From Shewanella jiangmenensis (GTDB lineage: Bacteria; Pseudomonadota; Gammaproteobacteria; Enterobacterales; Shewanellaceae): a DNA stretch of 64,000 nt. The notes under the pieces are model-generated. The model did no database searches, was not told the origin of the DNA, and saw only the letters and a program-made list of their open reading frames with translations. Shown here piece after piece: positions 35,543-46,300 of this stretch. The stretch spans positions 171,157 to 235,156 of the forward strand of contig NZ_JAHEPS010000006.1 in NCBI RefSeq assembly GCF_018596335.1, read 5' to 3'. Both the position numbers and the translations under genes were made by a program. Position 1 is the stretch's first letter. Each line of letters begins with the position of its first letter.

Positions 35543-38500
35543 TTATAAATCGAAGTTGTAATAGATATCCAGTGACTGGCCGAGGGTGCCGGACACGGTT
35601 TCGAGGTACAGCTGTGACAGCAGATAGTAGCGCACTGTCATTTCGTAGCCCGGGTTAAACACGCCAACCCCGTATTTCACCATCAGGTTTTCGCCGATGT
35701 AACCGCTGATGGCGACCTTGCCGTCATCGTTGGCATCGAGCTGCACATTGGAAAAACCAAAGCTTTCAACCAGCGAGGTGGCGGTGCTGCCAATATTGTT
35801 GATAGCGCCCCCCGACAGTGACGAGCTTACCGACAGCGCGGCGCTCATCATCATCGCGTTGTTATCACCTGTGCCGTTGGCATCAAATCCCTTGCCCTTG
35901 AGGATGTAGGACAGGATTTCGGCCTGCTCTTTGGAGGGGTTTGAGAACAAAGTGACCAGCGGCGCCATGCCGGTGCCTGTGATGCGCACGCCAGCCACCA
36001 TGTCTTCTTCTTTGATTTCGCGCACTGCCTCGATATTGAGGTTCGGCAGCTGCGGCGGGCCGACAAACTGAACCTCGCCTTTAGGGATTTTCAGTGTTTG
36101 GCCCATAAACTTGTAGGTGCCACTTTTCACTTTCACTTCGCCGAACAGCAGCGGCGGCTTAAAAGCCTGTTGCTGCAGGCGGAGGGTACCATCAAGCTTG
36201 CCATGAAGGCCCATGCCGTCGATGCGTATTTCATCGCCAACCCGGATATTCAGATCTGCCGTCACGCCGTAGGGGCTGGTTTGCTCGGCGGCCTGGGCAA
36301 TGGAGTCGTTAAACACCACGTCGCTTGAAACCGCCACGCCGCCATCGGCAAGCTGAACAATCTTGATTTGGCCGGTGGGGATATTAACGCTGCCTTTGAC
36401 ATCCATCATCGCGGAATCGAAGGTCAGCTTCAGATCCGGCGATACATCCAAAAGTGCCATCGGCGGAACAATGACTGCAAGCTTGTTGCCTTTTACCGCG
36501 AGCTCACCGCTGAATTTGCCGTCCGGCCAGGCGAGGGTGCCATCAATGCCGCCATCACCATTGCCCATCAGCCAGTTACCGGAAAGACTCGCCTGCTGAC
36601 CGGCAAAATTCATCGCCAGATTCAGGTTACTGAGCAGGGTTGGGTTTGAGCTTGCCGAAAAGGCCGCATTTTTAAGGGCAAGATGACCGCTGACGTTGGG
36701 CTGCATCAGGCTGCCAGCGAGCGAAAGTTCGCTGCTAATCACCCCTTCGAGAGTATCCAGCTGGGGCAAAAATTCTTTCAGCGGTGCAAGGTTTACCCGC
36801 TCAAGATTGATTTGACCATCAAGGCGCCTGTCAGGGGTAACCGCGACTTCAATGTGGCTGTTGATTGACGCAAGCCGCTCCGATAAAAAGGTCAGATCCG
36901 TTACCAGCGCCGCCGGTGTCAGAGAGGCTTTAAGCGAAACGTCCTGATAGCCAAGCTCGACAATCTGGCCCTTGGGGCGCTTCATGGTAAATTCGCCCGG
37001 GCTCAATACGAGGCTAAGCTCGCCCGATGGCTTGGTTTTGCCGCTCCAGCGCACCGTGCTGTCAAGGCTTGCCTGCCCAAGCCAATCCACATTCTTTGGC
37101 AGCAGTTTATCTATCACCTTGCCGGGCTCGCCGCGATAACTTAGCTGAATATCGCCGCGCTCACCGAGTACGGCATCTTTAACCAGGCACAGATTACTGT
37201 GCTCATGGTTTAAACAGGCGGCGCTGAGCAGGCCCTGATTTATGTCGAGTTGCCAGTTAAAGCGCATCGGCTGCGACAGGGTCCAGGCGCCAAACTCGGT
37301 GCCGAGATTAAGACTGCTCAGGGTCGCGTTAACCTTCCGGCGCTTGTCATCAAACTCGCTTTGCAGCTGAGTTGCGAGCACCAAATCGCCAAAGGTCTGG
37401 GCTGTCAGGCTTTGACGATTCAAATCCCCCTTGGCACCCACGGTCAGCGATTCCAGTTTGCGGCCGGCGAGGTTTACCTGCTCGGCCTTGGCCGACAGTG
37501 AAAACTCATGCTGACTCAGTGGCTGATACAGCCCCTTGATATTGAGCGTCGTGAGGGACACGCCGCCAAGCAGCAGACCATCGCCGCTGGCATTGAGGCT
37601 GACCAAAGGCGCTTTTTGTGCGCCGCTCACTTCAAAGCGAGCGTTCAGGGTGCCATCAAAGTCAGCGCCAAGGCTTGAGAGATCCGGCGCGTTGAGTTCA
37701 CCCAAAAAGGCCCAGCGCTCTTTGGTTTCGCCGCTTAGCACCAGCTTGGCGCCAAGGGCGGTAAGTTCGAAGTCTCGGGCGCTCAGGTGCAGCTGGTCAT
37801 TCACGCTGACACTGCCAGCGGCCGTGACCGGAAATCCATCCAGCTCGCCGTTAAGCTGCGCTTTTTCAAGCGCCACCTGCCAGTGAAGGGCGTTTTCATC
37901 GGCAAAATCCAGTGTGCCGCTGTTAGCAAAGCGGCCGCTGACACTGCCAGATGGCAGGGGCGCTGCACCTTCAGGCAGGATGATTTTGGATGGCTGAATA
38001 TTGTCCATCACCACATTGGCCTGCCAGCTGAGTGCTTTTTGGTAATCCAAAAAGCCGTCGAGACTCAGTTTGCCAAGCTCGCCGTCGGCGCTGAAACTTG
38101 CGATATCAAGCTTTTGATTTTCATGTTGAAGCTTGGCATCAAGGGTAAGCGGCGCGTTAAATGGCGTCGTTACCTTGCCGCTAAGCTCGGCGCTTTGGCC
38201 ATTGAGGGTGCCGGAGGCGTTAAGCTTAAGCGCCTCGGCAAGGTACTCAGGCTCCTTGAGCGGCCATCCGGCGCGGGCAGCCTCCAGGGATAGGGTAAAG
38301 GGCAGCTCGGGGTTGGCGGGTTTGGCGGTGGCGCTGAGATTAAGCTCAACTGTGCCTTTGGCGCCAAGGCTCAGCGCAAGCTCAGTCATGCTGCCTTTGG
38401 CGTTAAGACTCAGAGCCTGCTTACCGAGTTCGGGCAGGATTTTGGGGCTATCTGCGGATGCATTCAGCGCGATATCGAGGGGATAGTCCTTGCTTAAATC

Positions 38501-39685
38501 CACCATGCCCTTAAGCGACAGGCTCGCCTCGGGATGGGTGATTTCAAGCGTTCTGATGTTAAGCGATGAGCCCAGCATCAGCGCGCTTAATTTCACAAGA
38601 TTTATCTGCTCCTGATGGGCGGCAATATCCAAGCTGGTATCGGCAAGCTCGGCGCCAAGGATATCGATATTAAGCGGCAGCACCACTTCAGGCAGCTGGG
38701 CCAGTGGCCAGCTATTTGCGTCACTTTCAGAGCCCGTGGCCGCTTTGGCCGCTGTGGCAGAAGTGACAGGGTTGGCACTGGCAGCGTTGGCTGTGCCTGG
38801 GTTTGCAGTGCCTGAGTATGCAGTGCCAGGATTAGCAGCGTCAGGCGCGCTTTGCGTGTTTGTCGTTACAGCTCCAGTCTCAGCTTTATTGGCATCAGCC
38901 GCCGCATTGGCAGCAGCGTCTGTGACTACCTGGGCTGTAGTAGTGGCTGCGACTTGCTCCCCAGCCGGTGCATCAGCAGGCGGAATAAACACGCTGAGGC
39001 CCTGGGAACTGAGCTTTGAGATAACCAAGGTCTCATCCCACTCGGCGGCGGCATCAAGGCGTGTTGCCCCAAAGCGCATCGCATCCACACGTATGTCAGC
39101 CTGATTTATTACCGCCGAATCGAGGGCAATGCTGAAGGGAAGCTCAATCGGGCCACTTGGCTCCTCTGGCTCGGGTTTGGGCTCACCCGCCGGCAGCGAC
39201 GCTGTGTCGATGGCAACCTCAAGGCCTTGGATATCAAGCGCATTAACGCAAAGCCTTTTGGTCAGCAAACAGGATGGCTGCCAGCCAAGGTGCAGGTTAT
39301 CGGCTTTGACATCAATGCCGTCCATCGACCAGGCGACATCGGCGAGGGTCAGTGCCTTGTTCAGCGTGCCTTCGACATAGGTCGCCTTGAGATTGGGGAC
39401 GAATTTTACCGCCAACGCAATGGCACTGCGGGCGCCAAAGCCGGTGCCAAGTATCAGCGCGGCAATGATAAGCAGCGCCAGCGGCACGTAAACCACAGTG
39501 CGGACACAGAGTTTAAAAAGACCCCAGGGGTGATACCAGCGGCCTTTGGGCGTTGACACCTGCTCGCTGGCTGCGGGCTTGTCGCCGGCAGCTGTGTTGT
39601 CACTGGCTGCGGTGTTGTCGATAGCTGGATGGATTGACTGAGCGCCAGCGTCTTGCTCGCCCGGTTTATGTTTATCAGTACTCAT
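35543..39685 (-). CDS. tamB: TamB, inner-membrane part of the translocation and assembly module
   Basis: This 1380-residue AsmA-like protein spans the periplasm and works with TamA in outer-membrane protein insertion or lipid transport. One membrane helix lies near residues 55-75 (VVYVPLALLIIAALILGTGF). A long beta-helical body follows, and the DUF490 domain closes the protein (RITGTGMAPLVTLFSNPSKEQAEILSYIL split over the motif, then YNFDL at the end). Residues about 240-320 form an Ala/Thr/Asn-rich insert with five-residue repeats, absent from typical TamB and probably disordered. The start codon overlaps the tamA stop by 4 bases, so the two genes are translationally coupled. Confidence 0.93.
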   Translation of the reverse strand: MSTDKHKPGEQDAGAQSIHPAIDNTAASDNTAAGDKPAASEQVSTPKGRWYHPWGLFKLCVRTVVYVPLALLIIAALILGTGFGARSAIALAVKFVPNLKATYVEGTLNKALTLADVAWSMDGIDVKADNLHLGWQPSCLLTKRLCVNALDIQGLEVAIDTASLPAGEPKPEPEEPSGPIELPFSIALDSAVINQADIRVDAMRFGATRLDAAAEWDETLVISKLSSQGLSVFIPPADAPAGEQVAATTTAQVVTDAAANAAADANKAETGAVTTNTQSAPDAANPGTAYSGTANPGTANAASANPVTSATAAKAATGSESDANSWPLAQLPEVVLPLNIDILGAELADTSLDIAAHQEQINLVKLSALMLGSSLNIRTLEITHPEASLSLKGMVDLSKDYPLDIALNASADSPKILPELGKQALSLNAKGSMTELALSLGAKGTVELNLSATAKPANPELPFTLSLEAARAGWPLKEPEYLAEALKLNASGTLNGQSAELSGKVTTPFNAPLTLDAKLQHENQKLDIASFSADGELGKLSLDGFLDYQKALSWQANVVMDNIQPSKIILPEGAAPLPSGSVSGRFANSGTLDFADENALHWQVALEKAQLNGELDGFPVTAAGSVSVNDQLHLSARDFELTALGAKLVLSGETKERWAFLGELNAPDLSSLGADFDGTLNARFEVSGAQKAPLVSLNASGDGLLLGGVSLTTLNIKGLYQPLSQHEFSLSAKAEQVNLAGRKLESLTVGAKGDLNRQSLTAQTFGDLVLATQLQSEFDDKRRKVNATLSSLNLGTEFGAWTLSQPMRFNWQLDINQGLLSAACLNHEHSNLCLVKDAVLGERGDIQLSYRGEPGKVIDKLLPKNVDWLGQASLDSTVRWSGKTKPSGELSLVLSPGEFTMKRPKGQIVELGYQDVSLKASLTPAALVTDLTFLSERLASINSHIEVAVTPDRRLDGQINLERVNLAPLKEFLPQLDTLEGVISSELSLAGSLMQPNVSGHLALKNAAFSASSNPTLLSNLNLAMNFAGQQASLSGNWLMGNGDGGIDGTLAWPDGKFSGELAVKGNKLAVIVPPMALLDVSPDLKLTFDSAMMDVKGSVNIPTGQIKIVQLADGGVAVSSDVVFNDSIAQAAEQTSPYGVTADLNIRVGDEIRIDGMGLHGKLDGTLRLQQQAFKPPLLFGEVKVKSGTYKFMGQTLKIPKGEVQFVGPPQLPNLNIEAVREIKEEDMVAGVRITGTGMAPLVTLFSNPSKEQAEILSYILKGKGFDANGTGDNNAMMMSAALSVSSSLSGGAINNIGSTATSLVESFGFSNVQLDANDDGKVAISGYIGENLMVKYGVGVFNPGYEMTVRYYLLSQLYLETVSGTLGQSLDIYYNFDL
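38771..38845. repeat. 15-bp tandem repeat, five copies, inside tamB
   Basis: Units at 38771, 38786, 38801, 38816 and 38831 (such as GTTTGCAGTGCCTGA) encode the ANPGT/AYSGT/ANPGT/ANAAS series in the low-complexity insert. Confidence 0.9.
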
Positions 39686-41532
39686 AGCTCGCTCCCCATG
39701 GTCAGGTGAATACGCCAGGAGCGCTCAAGGGTTTCGGTTTCATTCAGGCCAACACCCACATCAAATTTGATGGGGCCGATGGGCGAAATCCAGTGGATCC
39801 CGCCGCCCACCGACACCACAGGTTCAAACTGGTCTTTATCAAAGGCATTACCCGCATCGACAAAGCTGCCAAGGCGCCAGGTGGGAGTGAGGTAGTACTG
39901 ATATTCAACACTGCCAACGGCCAGATAGCGGCCGCCGACTACTTCGCGGGCGGTCACGCCGTCGGAGTTGGTGTATTCAAAGTAAGGCCCGAGCTCCTGA
40001 TAGGCATAGCCGCGGATACTCTGATCGCCACCGGCAAAATAGCGCAGCGACGGTGGCACCAGCGCCAAATCCGAATCGCTCACCAGGTTGAGGCCAAAAT
40101 CGGCGCGGGCAACGATTCGGTGCTTGTCAAAGAAGGTATCAATCCACTTGAACTTGGCCTGAATACGGGTCAGGCGAGTGTCGGAGCCAAGGCTTGGATC
40201 GGCATAGTCGAGGCTGTAAGAGTGGCGATAGCCCCATTTGGGGTCGAGACTGGCATCGCCGCGCACCGTGCTCGACAAACTGAAACCACCGAGTAAAAAC
40301 AGCGGATCGTAGTCAATTTCGGATTGGGTATAGGCTTCGCGGATAAAGTCGACCGAATAGCCCATCAGCCAGCCGCTTTCCAGGGTTTGCTGGCGCAGCG
40401 CGCCAATAAGCTGCTTGCTCGATTCAAGCTGGCCGGTGTTGGCAAAATCCAGCTCCTCCGGCACATACACCTGGGTCACACCGTATTTGTCCCGCAGGAG
40501 CCCCAAGCGAATTTTCAGCTGATCATCGAGAGGATGAGTAAGGGGTATGGTGTAGGTGGTTAAAAACTTCGGCCGGTCGGGCGACCACTCAAGGCTCGTT
40601 TCCTGCGAGTGGCCGTGGCGGTTTATTTGCGGCGTACGCCAGGTAACCCGCACCCGCGGCTCAAAGGCGCTGTCTGAACTTGAGCCGATATCGGCGCCAA
40701 GACCAAGCTCAATCGAATGATCCGGGCGATTTTCAACTTCGACCCTCACCGGCACCTGACCGTCGCTGGCCTTGTCGATTTGTGGTAGCACCTTTATCGA
40801 ACGGAAGTAGCCGGTTTCCTGCAACTGGCTGTTAAAGGTCGACAGGCGGCGGGTTGCGTAGGGCGACTCTTCATCAAACGGAATGAGTTTATCCAAAAAG
40901 CCGTCTTTCAGGGTTGAGCCTTCAAAGGTGACAGTGCCAAAGCGGTAACGCTCCCCTGAATTAAAATGCAGGCTGATGGTGGCGCGGTTTTCGTCGCGAT
41001 TGACGCGGATTTCAGACTTGGCATAACTGCCGTCAAAATAACCGCGCGATAATGCCAGCGCGCCAAGTTCGGCTTTGACGCTTTCATATTTGCCGTGATT
41101 GAGCACATCGCCGGGTTTAAGGCTGACGCCGTCAAGCCAGCGGGAGAAACTCGGGTCATGCAACATGTCGCCATGAAAGCGAATGTCGACCCAGTCGATG
41201 CGGGTCGGCTCGCCTGCGGCCACGTCAAGCGTGAGCTGCCAGGGGCCTTTTTCAGGCCGCTCGAGGGTCGGCGTGAGCTCGCCGTGGTAGTAACCCACCG
41301 ACTGCAGCGCTGCGGTCACGCTGTCATCGACGTTGAACAAAAAGGCGCGCCGCTGCACTTCGTTTTCCGGCAGCGTGCCAAGGTGGGCGAGGATATTTTT
41401 GCTGAGCGCTTCATCAACGCCTTTGACGGTGACGCGCAGAACAGGATCGGCGCCAAGCACCAGAGGAGAGAGAGTCAGGGTCGCAGCAAAAAGCCCGCCC
41501 CGGTATAAGGCTGAGAATTTCAAGGTGCGCAA
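39682..41532 (-). CDS. tamA: TamA, outer-membrane BamA-family protein
   Basis: This 616-residue outer-membrane protein has a signal peptide (GGLFAATLTLSPLVLGA), three POTRA domains (about residues 25-270) and a 16-strand barrel of the BamA/Omp85 family. The lid-lock motif is seen as GGDQSIRGYAYQELGP. The protein ends IHLTMGSEL. It partners TamB, whose gene overlaps by 4 bases. The length is slightly above E. coli TamA (577). About 130 bp separates its start from a divergent isoaspartyl peptidase gene. Confidence 0.94.
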   Translation of the reverse strand: MRTLKFSALYRGGLFAATLTLSPLVLGADPVLRVTVKGVDEALSKNILAHLGTLPENEVQRRAFLFNVDDSVTAALQSVGYYHGELTPTLERPEKGPWQLTLDVAAGEPTRIDWVDIRFHGDMLHDPSFSRWLDGVSLKPGDVLNHGKYESVKAELGALALSRGYFDGSYAKSEIRVNRDENRATISLHFNSGERYRFGTVTFEGSTLKDGFLDKLIPFDEESPYATRRLSTFNSQLQETGYFRSIKVLPQIDKASDGQVPVRVEVENRPDHSIELGLGADIGSSSDSAFEPRVRVTWRTPQINRHGHSQETSLEWSPDRPKFLTTYTIPLTHPLDDQLKIRLGLLRDKYGVTQVYVPEELDFANTGQLESSKQLIGALRQQTLESGWLMGYSVDFIREAYTQSEIDYDPLFLLGGFSLSSTVRGDASLDPKWGYRHSYSLDYADPSLGSDTRLTRIQAKFKWIDTFFDKHRIVARADFGLNLVSDSDLALVPPSLRYFAGGDQSIRGYAYQELGPYFEYTNSDGVTAREVVGGRYLAVGSVEYQYYLTPTWRLGSFVDAGNAFDKDQFEPVVSVGGGIHWISPIGPIKFDVGVGLNETETLERSWRIHLTMGSEL

Positions 41533-41666
41533 AAATCCAGAATTGCTGTCAATATTCCATTGAATTCAATTGTCACCCCATCAACTGTCGCAGGCAAGTT
41601 GGGATTGAGTTAGCATGCGAAAATCGTTAAAAAGAACACAGAGTTGTCACACGAAAGAAGGATAAC

Positions 41667-42716
41667 ATGCACAAAACTCTTGCCCTCGCAACCTTGCTCT
41701 TAAGTTTTGGAGTCACTATGCCGTCCCATGCAAAATCCGATACCCCAGCGGCTGACCGTCCGTTCGGGATTGCTATCCACGGTGGTGCCGGCACCATTTC
41801 CCGCGCCAAACTCACCGAGGCGCAGGAGAAAGAATATAAGGCCACGCTGGAAAAGGCGGTGAACGCCGGTCACAGTATTCTGGCAAGCGGCGGCGACAGT
41901 CTGGATGCCATCAAGGCCGCCATCAATATTATGGAAGACAGCCCGCTGTTTAACGCAGGCGTCGGCGCCGTGTATACCTTTGATGGTGCCCACGAGCTCG
42001 ATGCGTCGGTGATGGACGGTAAAACCATGAATGCCGGCGCGGTTGCCGGGGTAAAACACATAAAAAACCCCATTGATTTGGCGCTGCTGGTAATGAATAA
42101 GTCAGATCATGTGATGCTTGCAGGCGCGGGCGCCGAAGAGTTTGCCCTGACCCAGGGCATGACATTGGTGCCGGCCAACACCTTTGATACCGAGCCGCGT
42201 TATCAGCAATTGCTCGATGCCAAGGCCAAAATCAAGGCCGCAGAAGCGGCCACCAAGGATTTTCAGGCGTCAGCCACCAGTCTGGATCTGGATTACAAAT
42301 TCGGCACAGTGGGCGCCGTGGCGCTGGATAAAAACGGCAATCTTGCCGCCGGAACCTCCACCGGCGGCATGACCGCCAAACGCTTTGGCCGTATTGGTGA
42401 CTCACCGGTTATCGGCGCCGGCACCTATGCCGAAAATGGTGTCTGCGCCGTGTCGGCCACGGGCCATGGCGAGTACTTTATCCGTTATCAGGTTGCCGGC
42501 GATATCTGCGCCCGCATCAAGTACCAGCAAAAAACGGTGCAGGATGCCGCCGATGAAGTGGTGATGAAACGCCTGGTCGGGGCGGGCGGCAGCGGCGGCA
42601 TTATCGCCATCGATGGCAAAGGTAACATCGCCATGCCCTTTAACACCGAAGGCATGTACCGCGCGAGCCGCGTTGGCAATGAGGCGCCGGTGATGATGAT
42701 CTGGAACGACAGATAA
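41667..42716 (+). CDS. iaaA: exported isoaspartyl peptidase / type 2 asparaginase
   Basis: This 349-residue Ntn-hydrolase matures by self-cleavage before Thr214 in FGTVGAVALDKNG. The substrate-binding blocks STGGMTAKRFGRIGDSPVIGAGTYAE and SATGHGEYFIR are typical. It cleaves isoaspartyl dipeptides and, weakly, asparagine. A signal peptide (TLALATLLLSFGVTMPSHA) sends it to the periplasm. AGAAGGAT precedes the ATG. It is divergent from tamA and stands alone. Confidence 0.93.
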   Translation: MHKTLALATLLLSFGVTMPSHAKSDTPAADRPFGIAIHGGAGTISRAKLTEAQEKEYKATLEKAVNAGHSILASGGDSLDAIKAAINIMEDSPLFNAGVGAVYTFDGAHELDASVMDGKTMNAGAVAGVKHIKNPIDLALLVMNKSDHVMLAGAGAEEFALTQGMTLVPANTFDTEPRYQQLLDAKAKIKAAEAATKDFQASATSLDLDYKFGTVGAVALDKNGNLAAGTSTGGMTAKRFGRIGDSPVIGAGTYAENGVCAVSATGHGEYFIRYQVAGDICARIKYQQKTVQDAADEVVMKRLVGAGGSGGIIAIDGKGNIAMPFNTEGMYRASRVGNEAPVMMIWNDR

Positions 42717-42883
42717 GGCATCAAGACCGAACCGCTTTGCAGTCCGAGTGCAAACCCCTTGGCGAAACCCTGTAGTTTGGTGAAGTCATGGAGTTTGCCG
42801 ATTGACACAATCGTAATCCTTGACAAGCGAAAGGCGCTGTTTTTTCCTACAATGGGAAATGAACCATCTGACAGGGGAATGCC

Positions 42884-43300
42884 ATGGATTCGATTAAGGT
42901 CAGAGAGCATATGGACAGGCAAGCCATTTTGCTCAAGCCTGACATGACGCTTGCCACTGCAGTTGAATTATTGCTGCAACATAAAAAGAACGGTGCGGCT
43001 GTGGTGGATGAAAGCCAGCATTTGGTTGGCTTTCTGTCGCAGCAGGATTGTTTGGCTGTGATGCTTAAAAGCAGCTATCACTGTGATTTAACGGCAATTG
43101 TGGCCGACTGTATGCGCTCAGAAGTGTTGTCGGTGAGCCCGGATGACAGTGTGCTTCGGCTTGCCGAGCAGATGACAGGTGCCAAACCCAAGATTTATCC
43201 GGTGGTTGAAAATGGCCGAGTGGTTGGCACCATCAACCGCACCAATGTGCTGGCCGCGATGAATACCTATATGCAGCAGTGCTATCTCGCGCCCGCGTAA
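42884..43300 (+). CDS. two-CBS-domain protein
   Basis: This 138-residue cytoplasmic protein is made of two CBS modules: MTLATAVELLLQHKKNGAAVVDESQHLVGFLSQQD and CMRSEVLSVSPDDSVLRLAEQM. CBS pairs bind adenosyl nucleotides and regulate partner proteins; no partner domain is fused here. AGGGGAAT precedes the ATG. It lies 167 bp after the peptidase gene and is closed by its own terminator. Its partner is unknown. Confidence 0.88.
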   Translation: MDSIKVREHMDRQAILLKPDMTLATAVELLLQHKKNGAAVVDESQHLVGFLSQQDCLAVMLKSSYHCDLTAIVADCMRSEVLSVSPDDSVLRLAEQMTGAKPKIYPVVENGRVVGTINRTNVLAAMNTYMQQCYLAPA

Positions 43301-43316
43301 ACGCGCCTGCCTGCCC

Positions 43317-43344
43317 AAAAAAGCCCCGCTCGCGGGGCTTTTTT
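43317..43344. terminator. terminator after the CBS gene
   Basis: The perfect stem AAAAAAGCCCCGC/GCGGGGCTTTTTT with a 2-base centre, close to the SulP-gene terminator in sequence. Confidence 0.9.
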
Positions 43345-43389
43345 ATACCCAAAGCCGGCACTTCTTGTTAGGATCGGCCTCTTTGTTTG

Positions 43390-46300
43390 ATGTATTGGAA
43401 ATCGGTTTTGAGCGCTTCACACCACCCGCTATCCCGAGCTTATTTACAGGAATGTTTTCAATCGGATGCCATGCGTATTCGCCGCGAGCTGCGCGATGTT
43501 GAGCGGCTCAAAGACGAAGATGCACGGGCCGAAAAACTCGCCTCGCTGACGGAGCGCGCCAAGGCCGCCCAGGCCAAAGTCGAGGCGCGGCTTGCCAACC
43601 GGCCGGCGATTGAATACCCCGATAATTTACCGGTTTCGCAAAAGCGCGATGAAATTGCTGCCGCCATCGCCGCCCATCAGGTGGTGATAGTGGCCGGTGA
43701 AACCGGCTCGGGCAAAACCACCCAGCTGCCAAAAATCTGTTTGGAGCTTGGGCTTGGCAGCCGCGGCATTATCGGTCACACCCAGCCACGGCGTCTGGCC
43801 GCTCGCAGTGTGGCAAACCGGGTTGCCGAAGAGCTTAAAAGTCCGCTCGGTGAAGCGGTGGGCTTTAAGGTGCGCTTTGCCGATGCCATCAATGAAAACA
43901 GTTACATCAAGCTGATGACCGACGGTATTTTGCTGGCGGAGTTGTCATCCGATAAGTTCCTTAACCAGTACGATGCCATCATCATCGACGAGGCCCATGA
44001 GCGCAGCCTCAACATCGACTTTATTCTGGGCTATTTAAAGCAGTTGCTGCCCAAGCGCCCGGATCTGAAACTTATCATTACCTCGGCTACCATCGATGTG
44101 GACCGTTTCTCCAAACACTTTGGCAATGCGCCTGTGATTGAAGTGTCGGGCCGCACCTATCCGGTGGAAACCCGCTACCGCCCCTTGGTCAAAGATGATG
44201 CACCGGATCTTGACCAGATGGACGGCATCTTCGAAGCGGTTGAGGAGCTGATGGCCGAAGGCCCGGGCGATATTTTGATATTTATGACCGGCGAGCGGGA
44301 AATTCGCGACACCGCCGAGCAGCTCTCCAAACGCCATTACCGCGATACCGAAGTGTTGCCGCTGTACGCAAGGCTCTCCTACGGTGAGCAGTCCAAGGTG
44401 TTTAAGCCCCACAGCGGACGGCGCATCGTGCTTGCCACCAACGTGGCTGAAACTTCACTTACGGTGCCCGGCATTCGCTACGTGATTGACCCGGGTACAG
44501 CGCGCATCAGCCGTTACAGCTATCGCACCAAGGTGCAGCGCCTGCCGATTGAACCTATCAGTCAGGCCAGCGCCAACCAGCGCCAGGGCCGCTGCGGCCG
44601 GGTAGGGCCGGGCATTTGTATTCGCCTGTACGATGAGCAGGATTTCCTGTCGCGGCCGGAGTTTACCGATCCGGAAATTCTGCGTACCAACCTCGCGTCG
44701 GTGATTTTGCAGATGCTCGCCATCGGTCTTGGCGATATCAAGGGTTTCCCCTTCATTCAGCCGCCCGATGAGCGCCATATCAAAGACGGCTTTTTGCTGC
44801 TTGAAGAACTTGAGGCTATCCGCCTTAAAAAAGGCGAGCCGCAGATGACGCCCCTTGGGCGTCAGCTTGCCCATGTGCCGTTGGACCCAAGGCTTGCGCG
44901 CATGGTGCTGGAGGCATCTAAGCGCGGCGCGCTCCATGAGGCGCTGGTGGTCACCTCGGCGCTCTCCATCCAGGATCCCCGCGAGCGCCCGGCAGAGAAA
45001 AAGCAGGCCGCCGATGAGTCCCATAGTCGCTTTGCCGACAAAGACTCTGACTTTGTCTCGCTGCTGAACCTGTGGAATTACCTTAAAGAGCAGCAAAAGG
45101 CGCTGTCGGCGAGTCAGTTCCGAAAGCTGTGTCAGCAGGAGTATCTGGCTTATTTGCGGGTGCGCGAATGGCAGGATCTCTACACCCAGGTGCGCCAGAG
45201 CGTGCATGAGCTGAAACTCAAGCTCAATACTGTGCCCGCCGATTACGACAGCCTGCACCGCGCCATTTTGTCGGGGCTGCTCAGTCACATCGGCTTTAAA
45301 GACAATAACAACGAGTATCTGGGCGCCCGTAACCGCCGCTTTTATGTGTTCCCGGGCTCGCCGCTTGCCAAAAAAGGCCCCAAGTGGATAGTCGCGGCTG
45401 AGCTTACTGAAACCAGTCGTCTGTTTGCCCGTGGCTGCGCCAAAATTGAGCCTGAATGGCTTGAAGAGCTGGCCGCACATCTCATTAAAAAGCAGCACAA
45501 TGAGCCGCACTTTGAGGCAAATCAGGGCGCGGTGGTGGCGTTCGAGAATCAGGTGCTGTACGGCCTCACCATAGTTAACCGGCGCAAGGTGCAGTACGGC
45601 GCCATTAATCCGGAGGAAGCGCGGGAAATCTTTATTCGCTGCGCCCTTGCCGAAGGTGAGCTTAAAACCAAAGAAGCCTTTTTCCTGCATAACCAAAAGC
45701 TGCTGGAAGAGGTGGAAGAGCTTGAGCACAAGTCCCGCCGGCGCGACATTCTGGTGGACGAGCAGGTGCTGTTTGATTTCTACGATGCCCGCCTGCCGGA
45801 AGGTATTTTTAATGCGCCGAGGCTTTACAGCTGGTGGAAAGAGGCCAAACGCAAAGAGCCAAATCTCCTCAACTTTACCGAGGAGATGCTGTATGCCCGT
45901 AGCACAGGCCATGTGTCCAAACTCGATTTTCCTGACAAGTGGCAGCAGGGCAACTTAAGTTTTGCCGTGAGTTACCAGTTTGAGCCCGGCACCGACGATG
46001 ACGGCGTCAGTATTCATATTCCGGTGGCGCTGCTCAATCAGGTTGAAGACAGTGGCTTTGATTTTCTGGTGCCGGGGTTACTTGAAGAAAAGTGCATGGC
46101 GCTGATTAAATCCCTGCCAAAGGCGCTGCGGCGTAACTTTGTACCGGCGCCGGATTATGCCCGCGCGGCGGTGGAGTCCATGGACAAATCCCTGCCCTTG
46201 TTGGAGGCACTCGCCAAGCGGCTGTTGCGGATGACAGGCACTAAAGTGAGCGGCGAGGATTTTGCCGAGGCCGAGCTGCCCATGCACCTTAAAATGAACT

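Noticed and set aside
44455..45912. 485-codon ORF on the minus strand inside hrpA
   Set aside because: It is a shadow of the hrpA reading frame, which shows all helicase motifs.
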